10,048 nucleotides of DNA from an uncultured Brevundimonas sp. (GTDB lineage: Bacteria > Pseudomonadota > Alphaproteobacteria > Caulobacterales > Caulobacteraceae): NCBI RefSeq assembly GCF_943913055.1, contig NZ_CALTWS010000097.1, positions 1 through 10,048 of the forward strand, read 5' to 3'. The notes beneath the pieces were generated by a model. It was given only the letters and a program-made list of their open reading frames with translations, was not told the origin of the DNA and did not search any database. The translations under genes were made by a program, and so were the position numbers. Shown here piece after piece: positions 1-5,928 of the stretch. Positions within the stretch are counted from its first letter, which is position 1; each line of letters starts with the position of its first letter.

Positions 1-4
1 CCAC

Positions 5-946
5 ATGGCCCACCCCCTGCTCACCCGCCGCGCGTCGGTCTTTGCCCTGGCGACGCTGTGCTGCCTGCTGTGGGGGAGCGCCTATCCGGCGGTGAAGGCG
101 GGCTATGCGATGCTAGACATCGCGCCGGCGGACATGGCCAGCCAGCTGCTGTTCGCGGGCTGGCGGTTCCTGCTGGCGGGGGTGATCCTGCTGGCCGTCA
201 CCGTGGCGATGAGGAAGCCCATCCTGAAGGTGACAGGGTCCCAGGCGCGCCAGCTGGTTTTGCTGGGCCTGTTCCAGACCACGCTGCAATACGTCTTCTT
301 CTACATCGGCCTGGCCCATGTGACGGGGGTCAAGGCGTCCATCCTGAACGCGACGGGCACCTTCTTCAGCGTGGTGCTGGCGCACTTCATCTACACCAAT
401 GACCGGCTGACCTACCGCAAGGCCTGGGGCTGTATCGTCGGCTTTCTGGGCGTGCTGGTCGTCAATCTGGGCCGGGGCGGGTTCGGCCTGGACGTCACCC
501 TGCTGGGCGAGGGCTTCATCATCGGCGCCGCCTTCGTGCTGGCCGCGGGGTCCATCTATGGCAAGCGGATCTCGCGCGAGCTCGACCCCATGGTCATGAC
601 CGGCTGGCAGCTGGCCCTGGGCGGGGCGGTGCTGGTCGCGATCGGCCTGATCACGGGCGGGCATCTGGGCGCGTTCGACGCCCGCTCGGGGGCGCTGCTG
701 CTCTACATGGCGCTTCTGTCCGCCTTCGCCTTTGCGACCTGGAGCCTGCTGCTCAAGCACAATCCCGTGGGGATGCTGGCCGCGTTCAACTTCCTAGTCC
801 CCGTCTTCGGCGTCGCCCTGTCCAGCCTGTTCCTGGGCGAGAGCGTGATGCGCTGGACCTATGGCGCGGCGCTGGTGCTGGTCTGCGGCGGGATATGGCT
901 GGTGACGCGGCCGCACAAGGTTCTGGGGGTGGGGAGTAGGGAGTAG
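5..946 (+). CDS. DMT-superfamily (EamA) transporter
   Basis: Inner-membrane exporter of the drug/metabolite transporter superfamily; such proteins move metabolites or amino acids out of the cell, but the substrate cannot be read from the sequence. The 313 residues hold about ten hydrophobic helices in two EamA halves. The first half opens with the family-like LWGSAYPAVKAGY near residue 22 and has FFYIGLAHVTGVKASIL near residue 98. The second half, from about residue 170, ends with the typical PVFGVALSSLFLGE near residue 267. Length is normal for the family. The ATG lies only four bases inside the window, so no ribosome binding site can be judged and a start further upstream is possible. The last residues (GSRE) and the TAG stop are supplied by the inverted repeat that begins near 925. 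The gene is convergent with the phosphodiesterase gene downstream. Family is confident; function is inferred. Confidence 0.93.
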   Translation: MAHPLLTRRASVFALATLCCLLWGSAYPAVKAGYAMLDIAPADMASQLLFAGWRFLLAGVILLAVTVAMRKPILKVTGSQARQLVLLGLFQTTLQYVFFYIGLAHVTGVKASILNATGTFFSVVLAHFIYTNDRLTYRKAWGCIVGFLGVLVVNLGRGGFGLDVTLLGEGFIIGAAFVLAAGSIYGKRISRELDPMVMTGWQLALGGAVLVAIGLITGGHLGAFDARSGALLLYMALLSAFAFATWSLLLKHNPVGMLAAFNFLVPVFGVALSSLFLGESVMRWTYGAALVLVCGGIWLVTRPHKVLGVGSRE

Positions 947-1017
947 GGCGTAGGGCGTGTGTGCTGCAGTGTTTGCCGGTTACTTCACTCCCTACCTCCC
1001 TATTCCCTACTCCCCCC
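925..1017. repeat. Imperfect inverted repeat of 7-base units between convergent genes
   Basis: The left arm (931-959) is a run of GGGAGTA/GGGCGTA heptamers. The right arm (986-1015) is its reverse complement with three mismatches and one extra base; the spacer (960-985) is 26 bases. Additional G-rich bases at 925-929 and C-rich bases at 1016-1017 flank the arms. The arms run into the 3' ends of both flanking genes and provide their stop codons (944-946 on +, 1000-1002 on -). An RNA from either strand could fold into a stem of about 29 pairs, so it may act as a two-way transcription terminator, although no U-run follows. It may also be a member of a dispersed intergenic repeat family; that is inference from its form. 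Confidence 0.85.
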
Positions 1018-2016
1018 AAGTCCCGGCTGATCCATAAAGGCCGCATCCAGACCATATCCCGCAAACCGCGCCAGCCGCTCGCGCAGCCGACCATGCTCCG
1101 CCGGATCCAATCCAGCCCGATCACCTGCGGGCAGAAAGGCGTTCTCGGCCCGGAAGGTCCAGGCCGCGACCTTCAGCCCCGCCGCATGGGCATCGGCAAT
1201 CAGTGTGGTCGGCACGCCGGGATCCGGCTCGATCAGAGCCGTATCGACCCCGATCCAGTCGGCATAGGTCGCGATCTCGGCCAGCCCCTGCGGCGTGGTC
1301 ATCGCGTCGTAGGTAAAGTCCACCCCATCCGCCGGCCCACCACTCGCCGCGATCAGTTGCAGCAGCGGCGTGTCGATCCGCGCGTCGAGCCTGCGCAGGG
1401 TGCCGACCTCGAAACACTGCACGATGACCGGAGCCTCCGCCCCCGTCAGCCCGTGCCGTTCCAGCACCGCGACGAAGGCGTCCTCTATCGGCAGACCGAG
1501 GCCGGCGAAGTAGGTCGGATGCTTCAACTCCGGCACCACGCCGATCAACCGCCCTGTCCGGGCACCGGCGTCCCGCGTGATCTCCAGCACCTGTTCGAAG
1601 CTCAGGATCGGCTCCGCGTCGTCGAAAGCGGTGTTGCCGGGCCGCAGTTCGGGCAGGCGCTCGCGCGCGTACAGCGTCTGCAACTCGGCCCAGGTGAAGT
1701 CTTCGGTGAACCAGCCGGTGACGCTCTGGCCGTCGACGACCTTCGTCGTGCGCCGATCCGCGAACTCCGGCCGATACGCCACGTCGGTGGTGCCGCCGAT
1801 CTCGTTCTCGTGCCGCACGATCAGAACGCCGTCGCGGCTCATCACCAGGTCCGGCTCGATGAAGTCCGCCCCCTGTTCCATAGCCCGCTCATAGGCCATG
1901 CGCGCATGTTCGGGCCGCTCGCCCGAGGCTCCGCGATGGGCGATGATCAGGGGGGATTGGGCCAGGGCCGGGCTTCCGAACAACAGCAGCAGGGTCGCCA
2001 GAATGAGCCGGATCAT
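1000..2016 (-). CDS. Periplasmic glycerophosphodiester phosphodiesterase (GlpQ-like)
   Basis: Hydrolyses glycerophosphodiesters, the deacylation products of phospholipids, to glycerol-3-phosphate and an alcohol. The protein (338 residues from the ATG) begins with a signal peptide: hydrophobic run LILATLLLLFG, then SPALAQ with probable cleavage after ALA near residue 19. The catalytic TIM-barrel signature follows at once: AHRGASGERPEH, with H27 and R28; E54 and D56 in FIEPDLVMSRDG; and H69 in VRHE. These match the general-acid/base and metal ligands of the GDPD family. VPELKH near residue 164 and WTFRAEN near residue 292 are also family-like. A TTG two codons upstream (2022) is an alternative start. 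Neither start has a clear Shine-Dalgarno sequence, so a leaderless or weakly initiated message is possible. The C-terminal GSRE and stop come from the inverted repeat. E. coli GlpQ is similar in size. Confidence 0.93.
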   Translation of the reverse strand: MIRLILATLLLLFGSPALAQSPLIIAHRGASGERPEHARMAYERAMEQGADFIEPDLVMSRDGVLIVRHENEIGGTTDVAYRPEFADRRTTKVVDGQSVTGWFTEDFTWAELQTLYARERLPELRPGNTAFDDAEPILSFEQVLEITRDAGARTGRLIGVVPELKHPTYFAGLGLPIEDAFVAVLERHGLTGAEAPVIVQCFEVGTLRRLDARIDTPLLQLIAASGGPADGVDFTYDAMTTPQGLAEIATYADWIGVDTALIEPDPGVPTTLIADAHAAGLKVAAWTFRAENAFLPAGDRAGLDPAEHGRLRERLARFAGYGLDAAFMDQPGLGGSRE

Positions 2017-2125
2017 CCGCAAAGGGTAGGGGCGGGCGGTGACGGTTTTACATCAAGGATCGCGCACGCGCCGCGGAACCGGCCTGCGTGATGGACGCTG
2101 CATCCCTGTCTAAGGGAGACCCGTC

Positions 2126-2506
2126 ATGCTGAACGCCCATGCCTCATCCGCTATTGTCGCCGTCAGCGATCTGGCCCGCGCCCGCCATTTCTACGAGACG
2201 GTCCTGGGCCTCGAACTGGCCGAGGGCGGTGGCGACGCACCGCTAGTGTTCAAAACCGGCCCGACCCATCTGGTCGTCTATGCGTCCGAGTTCGCCGGCA
2301 CCAACAAGGCCAATGCCGTCGTCTGGGGCGTCGGCGACCGGATCGAGGCCATCGCTGCCGATCTGAAGTCCAAAGGTGTCGTCTTCGAGCACTACGACAT
2401 GGATGGCGCGACCTATGCCGACGGCGTCCACCGCATGGGCGACTTCCGCATGGTCTGGTTCAAGGATCCGGACGGCAACATCCTGCACCTGAACAGCGCA
2501 GACTAG
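2126..2506 (+). CDS. VOC-family (glyoxalase/bleomycin-resistance fold) protein
   Basis: A 126-residue single-domain protein of the vicinal oxygen chelate superfamily. The typical opening AVSDLARARHFYETVLGL (about residues 12-29) and closing FKDPDGNILHL (about 112-122) mark the two beta-alpha-beta-beta-beta halves. A good Shine-Dalgarno sequence, AAGGGAG (2112-2118), sits seven bases before the ATG. Family members are metal-dependent enzymes or binding/resistance proteins; the substrate here is unknown. The positions that usually carry metal ligands look changed: the residue seven before the D of SDL is S8 rather than H, and the E expected in DPDGNxxEL is H121. The protein may therefore bind metal differently or not at all. 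The gene stands alone, and its stop codon overlaps that of the convergent acyltransferase gene. Confidence 0.88.
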   Translation: MLNAHASSAIVAVSDLARARHFYETVLGLELAEGGGDAPLVFKTGPTHLVVYASEFAGTNKANAVVWGVGDRIEAIAADLKSKGVVFEHYDMDGATYADGVHRMGDFRMVWFKDPDGNILHLNSAD

Positions 2507-3651
2507 CCTTCCAGCGACACCACCGGCTGACGCGTCTCCAGCCACCGTCCGGTCCGGCGCTTTAGCCATGTCCGGATGCGGGTCTGGATCGGAGTGTCGA
2601 TGACGAAGTGGAACAGGAAGGCAAAGGCAAAGGCCGCCGCCACGCCCGCGACCCACAGCCCCCACTGCACCGCGACAGGCAGGGCGAAGCGCGCGATCAG
2701 CACATTGGCCACGCCGAACCAGGCGATGCGCACCACCTCGTTTGTGATGAACATGGAGAAGGAGACCTGGGCCGCCGTCTCGACCCATTTCGACGGGCGC
2801 GGCGTCGGAATGGCCCCCGCCGCCAGAATGATCAGCGAGATGCAGACCAGCGACACCAGGGCGTGCTTGTCGAAATACTGCACGAAGGCCAGGGCCAGAG
2901 CGGCCCCCACCCCGACCCATCCCGCCAGACGCGGCGCGATCCAGACCTTCTGCGCGAACCAGGCCAGGGCCATGCCCAGGAAGAACAGCGGCAGGGCGCG
3001 GATGAAGCCATAGCCCATCGGCATCTGATAGACGGGATAGCCCAGCAGGCTCCAGGTCATCTGGTTGACCACCAGATACAGCCCGACCCCCAGCGCCAAC
3101 GTGCTCCACGGCCCCAGTTTCGTCAGGCCGCGCAGGATCCACGGAAAGCACAGATAGCAGCCGATCAGGGCCGAGATCGACCAGCTGGGCGCATTCCACC
3201 CCAGGCCGCCGGGCACGCCGAACGCCTGGGTCAGCGTCAGCTGGGCCGGCAACTGGTCCCATCGGAACCACTCCGGCGCGCGCGGTGCGATGCCCATCGC
3301 CCCGCTGATCAGGATCAGTGTGACCAGCCCCAGCCCCATCATCAGATGCGCCGGATAGACCCGCAGGAACCGCTTCAGAAAGAAGTCCGTCGCCGACAGC
3401 GACCCCCTGGCCACCGACGCGCCATAGACCCGCATCAGCACATAGCCGCTGTCGATCAGAAAGAAGTTGGTCAGCAGGAAACCGCCCCGCTCGAACACGG
3501 GATGCACGCTGTCCGCCAGATGCACCGGCCCCGCGCCCTGGAAGTGATGCAGGATGATCAGACTGGCCACAATGAAACGCAACGCATCCAGCCACCCCCC
3601 ACGCACGATGGGCGGTGTCTCATTTCGGGTCGAAATCGCGGTCCAGGCCAT
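2503..3651 (-). CDS. Acyltransferase-3 family membrane protein
   Basis: Integral membrane O-acyltransferase (Acyl_transf_3/OafA-NodX type), a family that moves acetyl or other acyl groups onto surface sugars such as O-antigen, exopolysaccharide or lipid-linked glycans. The 382 residues contain about ten hydrophobic helices. Family motifs are in order: WLDALRFIVASLIILHHF (residues 20-37, with the HH pair at 35-36), FFLIDSGYVL (about 63-72) and RFLRVYPAHLMM (about 93-104). The helix that often reads WS-x-S-x-E is here SWSISAL, with A at the usual acidic place. The C-terminus is basic and probably cytoplasmic. A strong Shine-Dalgarno sequence, AAGGAGG (3660-3666, minus strand), lies eight bases from the ATG, which fixes the start. 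There are no polysaccharide genes nearby, so the acceptor cannot be inferred. Confidence 0.9.
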   Translation of the reverse strand: MAWTAISTRNETPPIVRGGWLDALRFIVASLIILHHFQGAGPVHLADSVHPVFERGGFLLTNFFLIDSGYVLMRVYGASVARGSLSATDFFLKRFLRVYPAHLMMGLGLVTLILISGAMGIAPRAPEWFRWDQLPAQLTLTQAFGVPGGLGWNAPSWSISALIGCYLCFPWILRGLTKLGPWSTLALGVGLYLVVNQMTWSLLGYPVYQMPMGYGFIRALPLFFLGMALAWFAQKVWIAPRLAGWVGVGAALALAFVQYFDKHALVSLVCISLIILAAGAIPTPRPSKWVETAAQVSFSMFITNEVVRIAWFGVANVLIARFALPVAVQWGLWVAGVAAAFAFAFLFHFVIDTPIQTRIRTWLKRRTGRWLETRQPVVSLEG

Positions 3652-3784
3652 GGCCGAAGCCTCCTTGGACCGAGGCGGCGCAAGGGGCGGGCCAAGGCGG
3701 CCTTAAGCATGATCGCTCATCGACCGGTCAGGCGGATGTGACATGGTAGGGGTGTAACGGCCCTGGGTCGTCCGGAGTGTTCCC

Positions 3785-5251
3785 GTGTCCAACCGCTCGC
3801 GTGTCGTGTTTCTTGGACTGGGTCTGATGTCTTTGACTGGCTGTGACAGGTCAGACCCGGTTGACGAGGCGGCGAGAGGTGCGGCGGCACAAAGTAAGTT
3901 TTCCCAACAGTTGACTGACGCCGAGCGTCGCTATGGCCTCATCGTCGGGGGTCAGTATGGAATAGAGCTCCCGCCGGGCGTCACCTGCTTCACCCCCGGA
4001 GGTCGCCCGCCGCTCGTCTCTAGGATCTTTAGTGTCGGCGACGTTGTGGATGAAGCTACGGCAAGAACTGAGGCCGAAGCTCGCTTGCACAATCTGGCGG
4101 TGGTCGCGCAGCCCGACTATCCCGACGCCGATGTTTGCCGGGCATCCTTGCCGGGCGATCACGAACGGGACACCAGCTTCCCTCACGGTTGGGCCAAGCC
4201 GATGTCCGAGCCGGCGCGTGAGGTGGCACGTCCCGTCGGCTCGCTCCACGAAGCGGCACGGCGGGGTTCGCCAGGGGATGTTCGACGCTTTCTTCGCGAC
4301 ACGCCCGTCAATGCCCGTGACGGGCTGGGCCTGACCCCACTCATGTGGGCCGTTGGTCGGAACAGGCCCGAGATCGTCGACCGGCTTCTCGACGCCGGGG
4401 CCAGTCCCTGGACGCAGGGGCAGCGAGACGAAACCGCCTTTTTCTGGGCGGCCGTGCTCGGCCACCGGACGATCTTTTTCGACATGCTCGCCCGTGTACC
4501 TGGATCCCCATCTTGGACACGTCAGGATCTGCAGGCCGCTCTCGCCGGTGGCGATATCGCCATCCTTCGACAGATCCTTTCAGACCGGCACGAGATGATC
4601 CAACCCCACGACCTGCGATCGATACGACTGTCCCTTCCTGCTGCCCGCCTCCTGCTCGAAACCGATGCGCCTGGAGTGGCGGACGCCGTATTTCAGGCGA
4701 GCATAAAGGGGCGTGAGCCGCTTCGCGTGGACCTTCTACAACTGGCTATTTCCAAGGGAGCAGATGTCAACGCCCTCGGTCCCGGTGAATATGAAACGCC
4801 CCTCGGGATGGTGGCTGACGGCATATACCCGGGCACGCCGCAAGCCGTTGGATTGCTGCTCGACGCCGGCGCGGACCCGAATGCGCTGTCCCACCGTCGT
4901 CGCCCGATCTGGGAAGCTGTAGGGACAATAAAGCTGGATGGTGAAAAGGGAGAGGCCGATGCCAGGGCTGTTCAGATTCTGGACCTTTTGCTGGCGGCCG
5001 GGGGCGATATCAATCTGCCGGACTATCAGGGCCGACCACCGGTCTGGGGTCTGTTCTTTCCTGTCACCTATGATCATGACGAACTGGACCCCAGCTTCGT
5101 CACCAAGGACCTTCTCACCGATCTCACGGCACGAGGGCTCGATCTGAATGCGCCATCGAAGGGGCGGCGGATTCTGTCCGTGATTGAAGAAAAGGCCGGA
5201 CCGCGATCGGAATACGCTCTCTGGCTGCGAGAGCTTGGCGCTCGTCCCTGA
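3785..5251 (+). CDS. Ankyrin-repeat lipoprotein, exported
   Basis: A 488-residue exported protein with a lipoprotein signal peptide: VVFLGLGLMSLTGC, lipobox LTGC with the acylated cysteine at C20. D21 follows; in E. coli an aspartate at +2 keeps lipoproteins in the inner membrane, but this rule is less sure in alphaproteobacteria. Residues 21-150 form an unrecognised N-terminal part with two cysteines (C68, C118) that could form a disulfide in the periplasm. Ankyrin repeats follow in two blocks. Block one, about 152-240, includes GLTPLMWAVGRNRPEIVDRL and LLDAGASPW. Block two, from about 315 to the end, includes SKGADVNA, LLLDAGADPNA and LLLAAGGDINLPD. Start is GTG; CGGAG at 3773-3777 lies seven bases upstream. 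Ankyrin arrays bind proteins, so a scaffold, inhibitor or immunity role is possible, but no partner is visible. Base use is visibly less GC-biased than in the flanking genes, hinting at separate acquisition. Confidence 0.85.
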   Translation: MSNRSRVVFLGLGLMSLTGCDRSDPVDEAARGAAAQSKFSQQLTDAERRYGLIVGGQYGIELPPGVTCFTPGGRPPLVSRIFSVGDVVDEATARTEAEARLHNLAVVAQPDYPDADVCRASLPGDHERDTSFPHGWAKPMSEPAREVARPVGSLHEAARRGSPGDVRRFLRDTPVNARDGLGLTPLMWAVGRNRPEIVDRLLDAGASPWTQGQRDETAFFWAAVLGHRTIFFDMLARVPGSPSWTRQDLQAALAGGDIAILRQILSDRHEMIQPHDLRSIRLSLPAARLLLETDAPGVADAVFQASIKGREPLRVDLLQLAISKGADVNALGPGEYETPLGMVADGIYPGTPQAVGLLLDAGADPNALSHRRRPIWEAVGTIKLDGEKGEADARAVQILDLLLAAGGDINLPDYQGRPPVWGLFFPVTYDHDELDPSFVTKDLLTDLTARGLDLNAPSKGRRILSVIEEKAGPRSEYALWLRELGARP

Positions 5252-5300
5252 TGCCAAGGCGTCGGTAAAGCATGGAGGCCACAGTGTATTCCCGACCCTG

Positions 5301-5522
5301 ATAATCCCGCCCGTTCACGGTCAAAGTGGAGACACTGGACCCTGAAATCAGCCTCGAACCGCCTCTTGCATCGCCGTCCTCACGCGCCAGATGTGATGAG
5401 GGGGGGCGTCGTCGGTCTGACCCCGTTCCACGGGTCTTTGACAGGATGAAATCGACGCTGCGGGCCGCTGGATCGAGGCCGGACAGCCCATGGCGGTCGC
5501 GCCCTGGTGGTCGTTTTCCGAC
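5301..5522 (-). pseudogene. Possible relic of an IS6-like transposase
   Basis: On the minus strand, an open frame without internal stops reads LDPAARSVDFILSKTR (its last 15 codons are 5430-5474) and, further on, STLTVNGRDY (ending at 5301). The first resembles the part of IS6/IS26-group DDE transposases around the second catalytic aspartate, commonly of the form D-x-x-G-x-(S/T)-V-D-F-x-L-S-x-x-R-D. The second weakly resembles the T-x-x-V-D-x-x-x-x-Y stretch that follows. The DETY-like N-terminal motif, the W-rich segment before it, the K/E-containing end and any IS6 terminal repeats are all absent. If real, this is a short, worn internal fragment. The similarity is judged by eye and could be chance. 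Confidence 0.3.
5328..5342. repeat. 15-base direct repeat, copy 1
   Basis: GGAGACACTGGACCC; it matches the copy at 5546-5560 in 14 of 15 bases. It lies 77 bases after the ankyrin stop codon. Confidence 0.75.
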
Positions 5523-5545
5523 GGCCGATTTTTCCGTCGATAACC

Positions 5546-5560
5546 GGAGACACTGAACCC
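5546..5560. repeat. 15-base direct repeat, copy 2
   Basis: GGAGACACTGAACCC; second copy of the repeat, in the same orientation and 218 bases downstream of the first. It ends 14 bases before the CtrA box of fliQ, so it could be either a scar or an upstream regulatory site. Confidence 0.75.
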
Positions 5561-5574
5561 CTTACGCGACATCG

Positions 5575-5590
5575 CTAACGCCGCATTAAC
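5575..5590 (+). promoter_or_regulatory. CtrA box of the fliQ-fliR-flhB promoter
   Basis: CTAA-N7-TTAAC matches the CtrA consensus TTAA-N7-TTAAC at eight of nine bases. It lies 74 bases before the fliQ start. In Caulobacter crescentus the fliQ operon is an early (class II) flagellar operon activated by phosphorylated CtrA. The downstream TTAAC half-site would overlap the -35 region of the promoter. Transcription would start near 5619, judged only from usual spacing. Confidence 0.75.
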
Positions 5591-5599
5591 CATGGACCC

Positions 5600-5612
5600 G
5601 GCATTCCTTGCC
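5600..5612. promoter_or_regulatory. GGCA-N5-TGCC palindrome in the fliQ promoter
   Basis: Inverted repeat GGCA-TTCCT-TGCC, beginning exactly 14 bases after the start of the TTAAC half-site. The fliF promoter has a palindrome of equal length at the same place. It could be a FlbD-type (ftr) site or a conserved part of the core promoter around -10. Confidence 0.45.
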
Positions 5613-5664
5613 CAGTGCGGGGCCGCTTCGGCGGATATCCCGGCGCGTGTTTGTGGAGCGTGGG

Positions 5665-5928
5665 ATGAACGGGGCGGAAGTTCTGGATGTGGGGCGCGAT
5701 GCCCTGTGGCTGACGATCCAGCTGTGCGCGCCCGTGCTGCTGGTCGGCCTGGTGGTCGGCGTGGTCATCGGTCTGGTCCAGGCCCTCACCCAGATTCAGG
5801 AACAGACCCTGATCTATGCGCCCAAGATCATCGCCATCTTCGTGTCGCTGTTGCTGTTCCTGCCGCTGATGGGGGCGCTGCTGGGCGGCTTCATGCGCAC
5901 GATCGCCGTGCGCATCGCCGGGATGTAG
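5665..5928 (+). CDS. fliQ: Flagellar export gate protein FliQ
   Basis: Small inner-membrane subunit of the flagellar type III export gate (FliP-FliQ-FliR core), through which rod, hook and filament subunits leave the cell. The 87 residues have the usual family length and two hydrophobic helical segments: residues about 13-35 (LWLTIQLCAPVLLVGLVVGV) and about 53-76 (IFVSLLLFLPLMGALLGGF). The conserved polar link between them, QALTQIQEQTLIYAPKI, is a FliQ/SctS signature. The start is the ATG at 5665, preceded by GGAG (5655-5658) at six bases; an in-frame ATG at 5608 would give a 19-residue extension not typical of the family. fliR follows with a one-base overlap (TAGTG), so the two are probably translationally coupled. 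First gene of the export block, under the CtrA-type promoter. Confidence 0.95.
   Translation: MNGAEVLDVGRDALWLTIQLCAPVLLVGLVVGVVIGLVQALTQIQEQTLIYAPKIIAIFVSLLLFLPLMGALLGGFMRTIAVRIAGM

Larger units (their letters stand above)
5252..5574. other. Gene-poor stretch between ankyrin gene and fliQ promoter
   Basis: No intact gene is convincing here. Short open frames on both strands have poor codon character. Visible structure: a 15-base direct repeat (5328-5342 and 5546-5560); a possible transposase relic on the minus strand; a hairpin GACCCCGT/ACGGGTC (5419-5426 and 5430-5436, one bulged C) followed by TTTG; and an inverted repeat CGACGG/CCGTCG (5519-5524 and 5534-5539) with a T-rich loop. It looks like degraded or rearranged intergenic DNA. 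Confidence 0.6.

Noticed and set aside
961..2091. Long + strand open frame of 376 codons
   Set aside because: It lies opposite the phosphodiesterase gene and is rich in R, Q, P and G as expected of a GC-rich shadow frame; the minus-strand protein has clear catalytic motifs.
2243..3595. Minus-strand open frame of 450 codons through the acyltransferase and VOC genes
   Set aside because: It is a shifted frame of the acyltransferase with low-complexity G/R/A/V composition and no recognisable domain.
2608..3741. Plus-strand open frame of 377 codons opposite the acyltransferase
   Set aside because: Composition dominated by R, Q, H, D and P; shadow of a well-supported membrane protein.
5124..5324. 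Minus-strand frame beginning LTVNGRDY, at first reminiscent of phosphonoacetate hydrolase openings
   Set aside because: Only the first seven residues resemble that family; the rest is antisense to the ankyrin gene. It fits better, if anything, as the tail of the transposase-like frame.
5326..5556. Plus-strand 76-codon open frame in the gene-poor stretch
   Set aside because: GTG start within the direct repeat, no ribosome binding site, R/S/P-rich composition; probably chance.
5348..5593. Minus-strand 81-codon open frame starting in the fliQ CtrA box
   Set aside because: Its start codon lies inside the regulatory box, it has no ribosome binding site and no recognisable domain, and it runs through the relic block.
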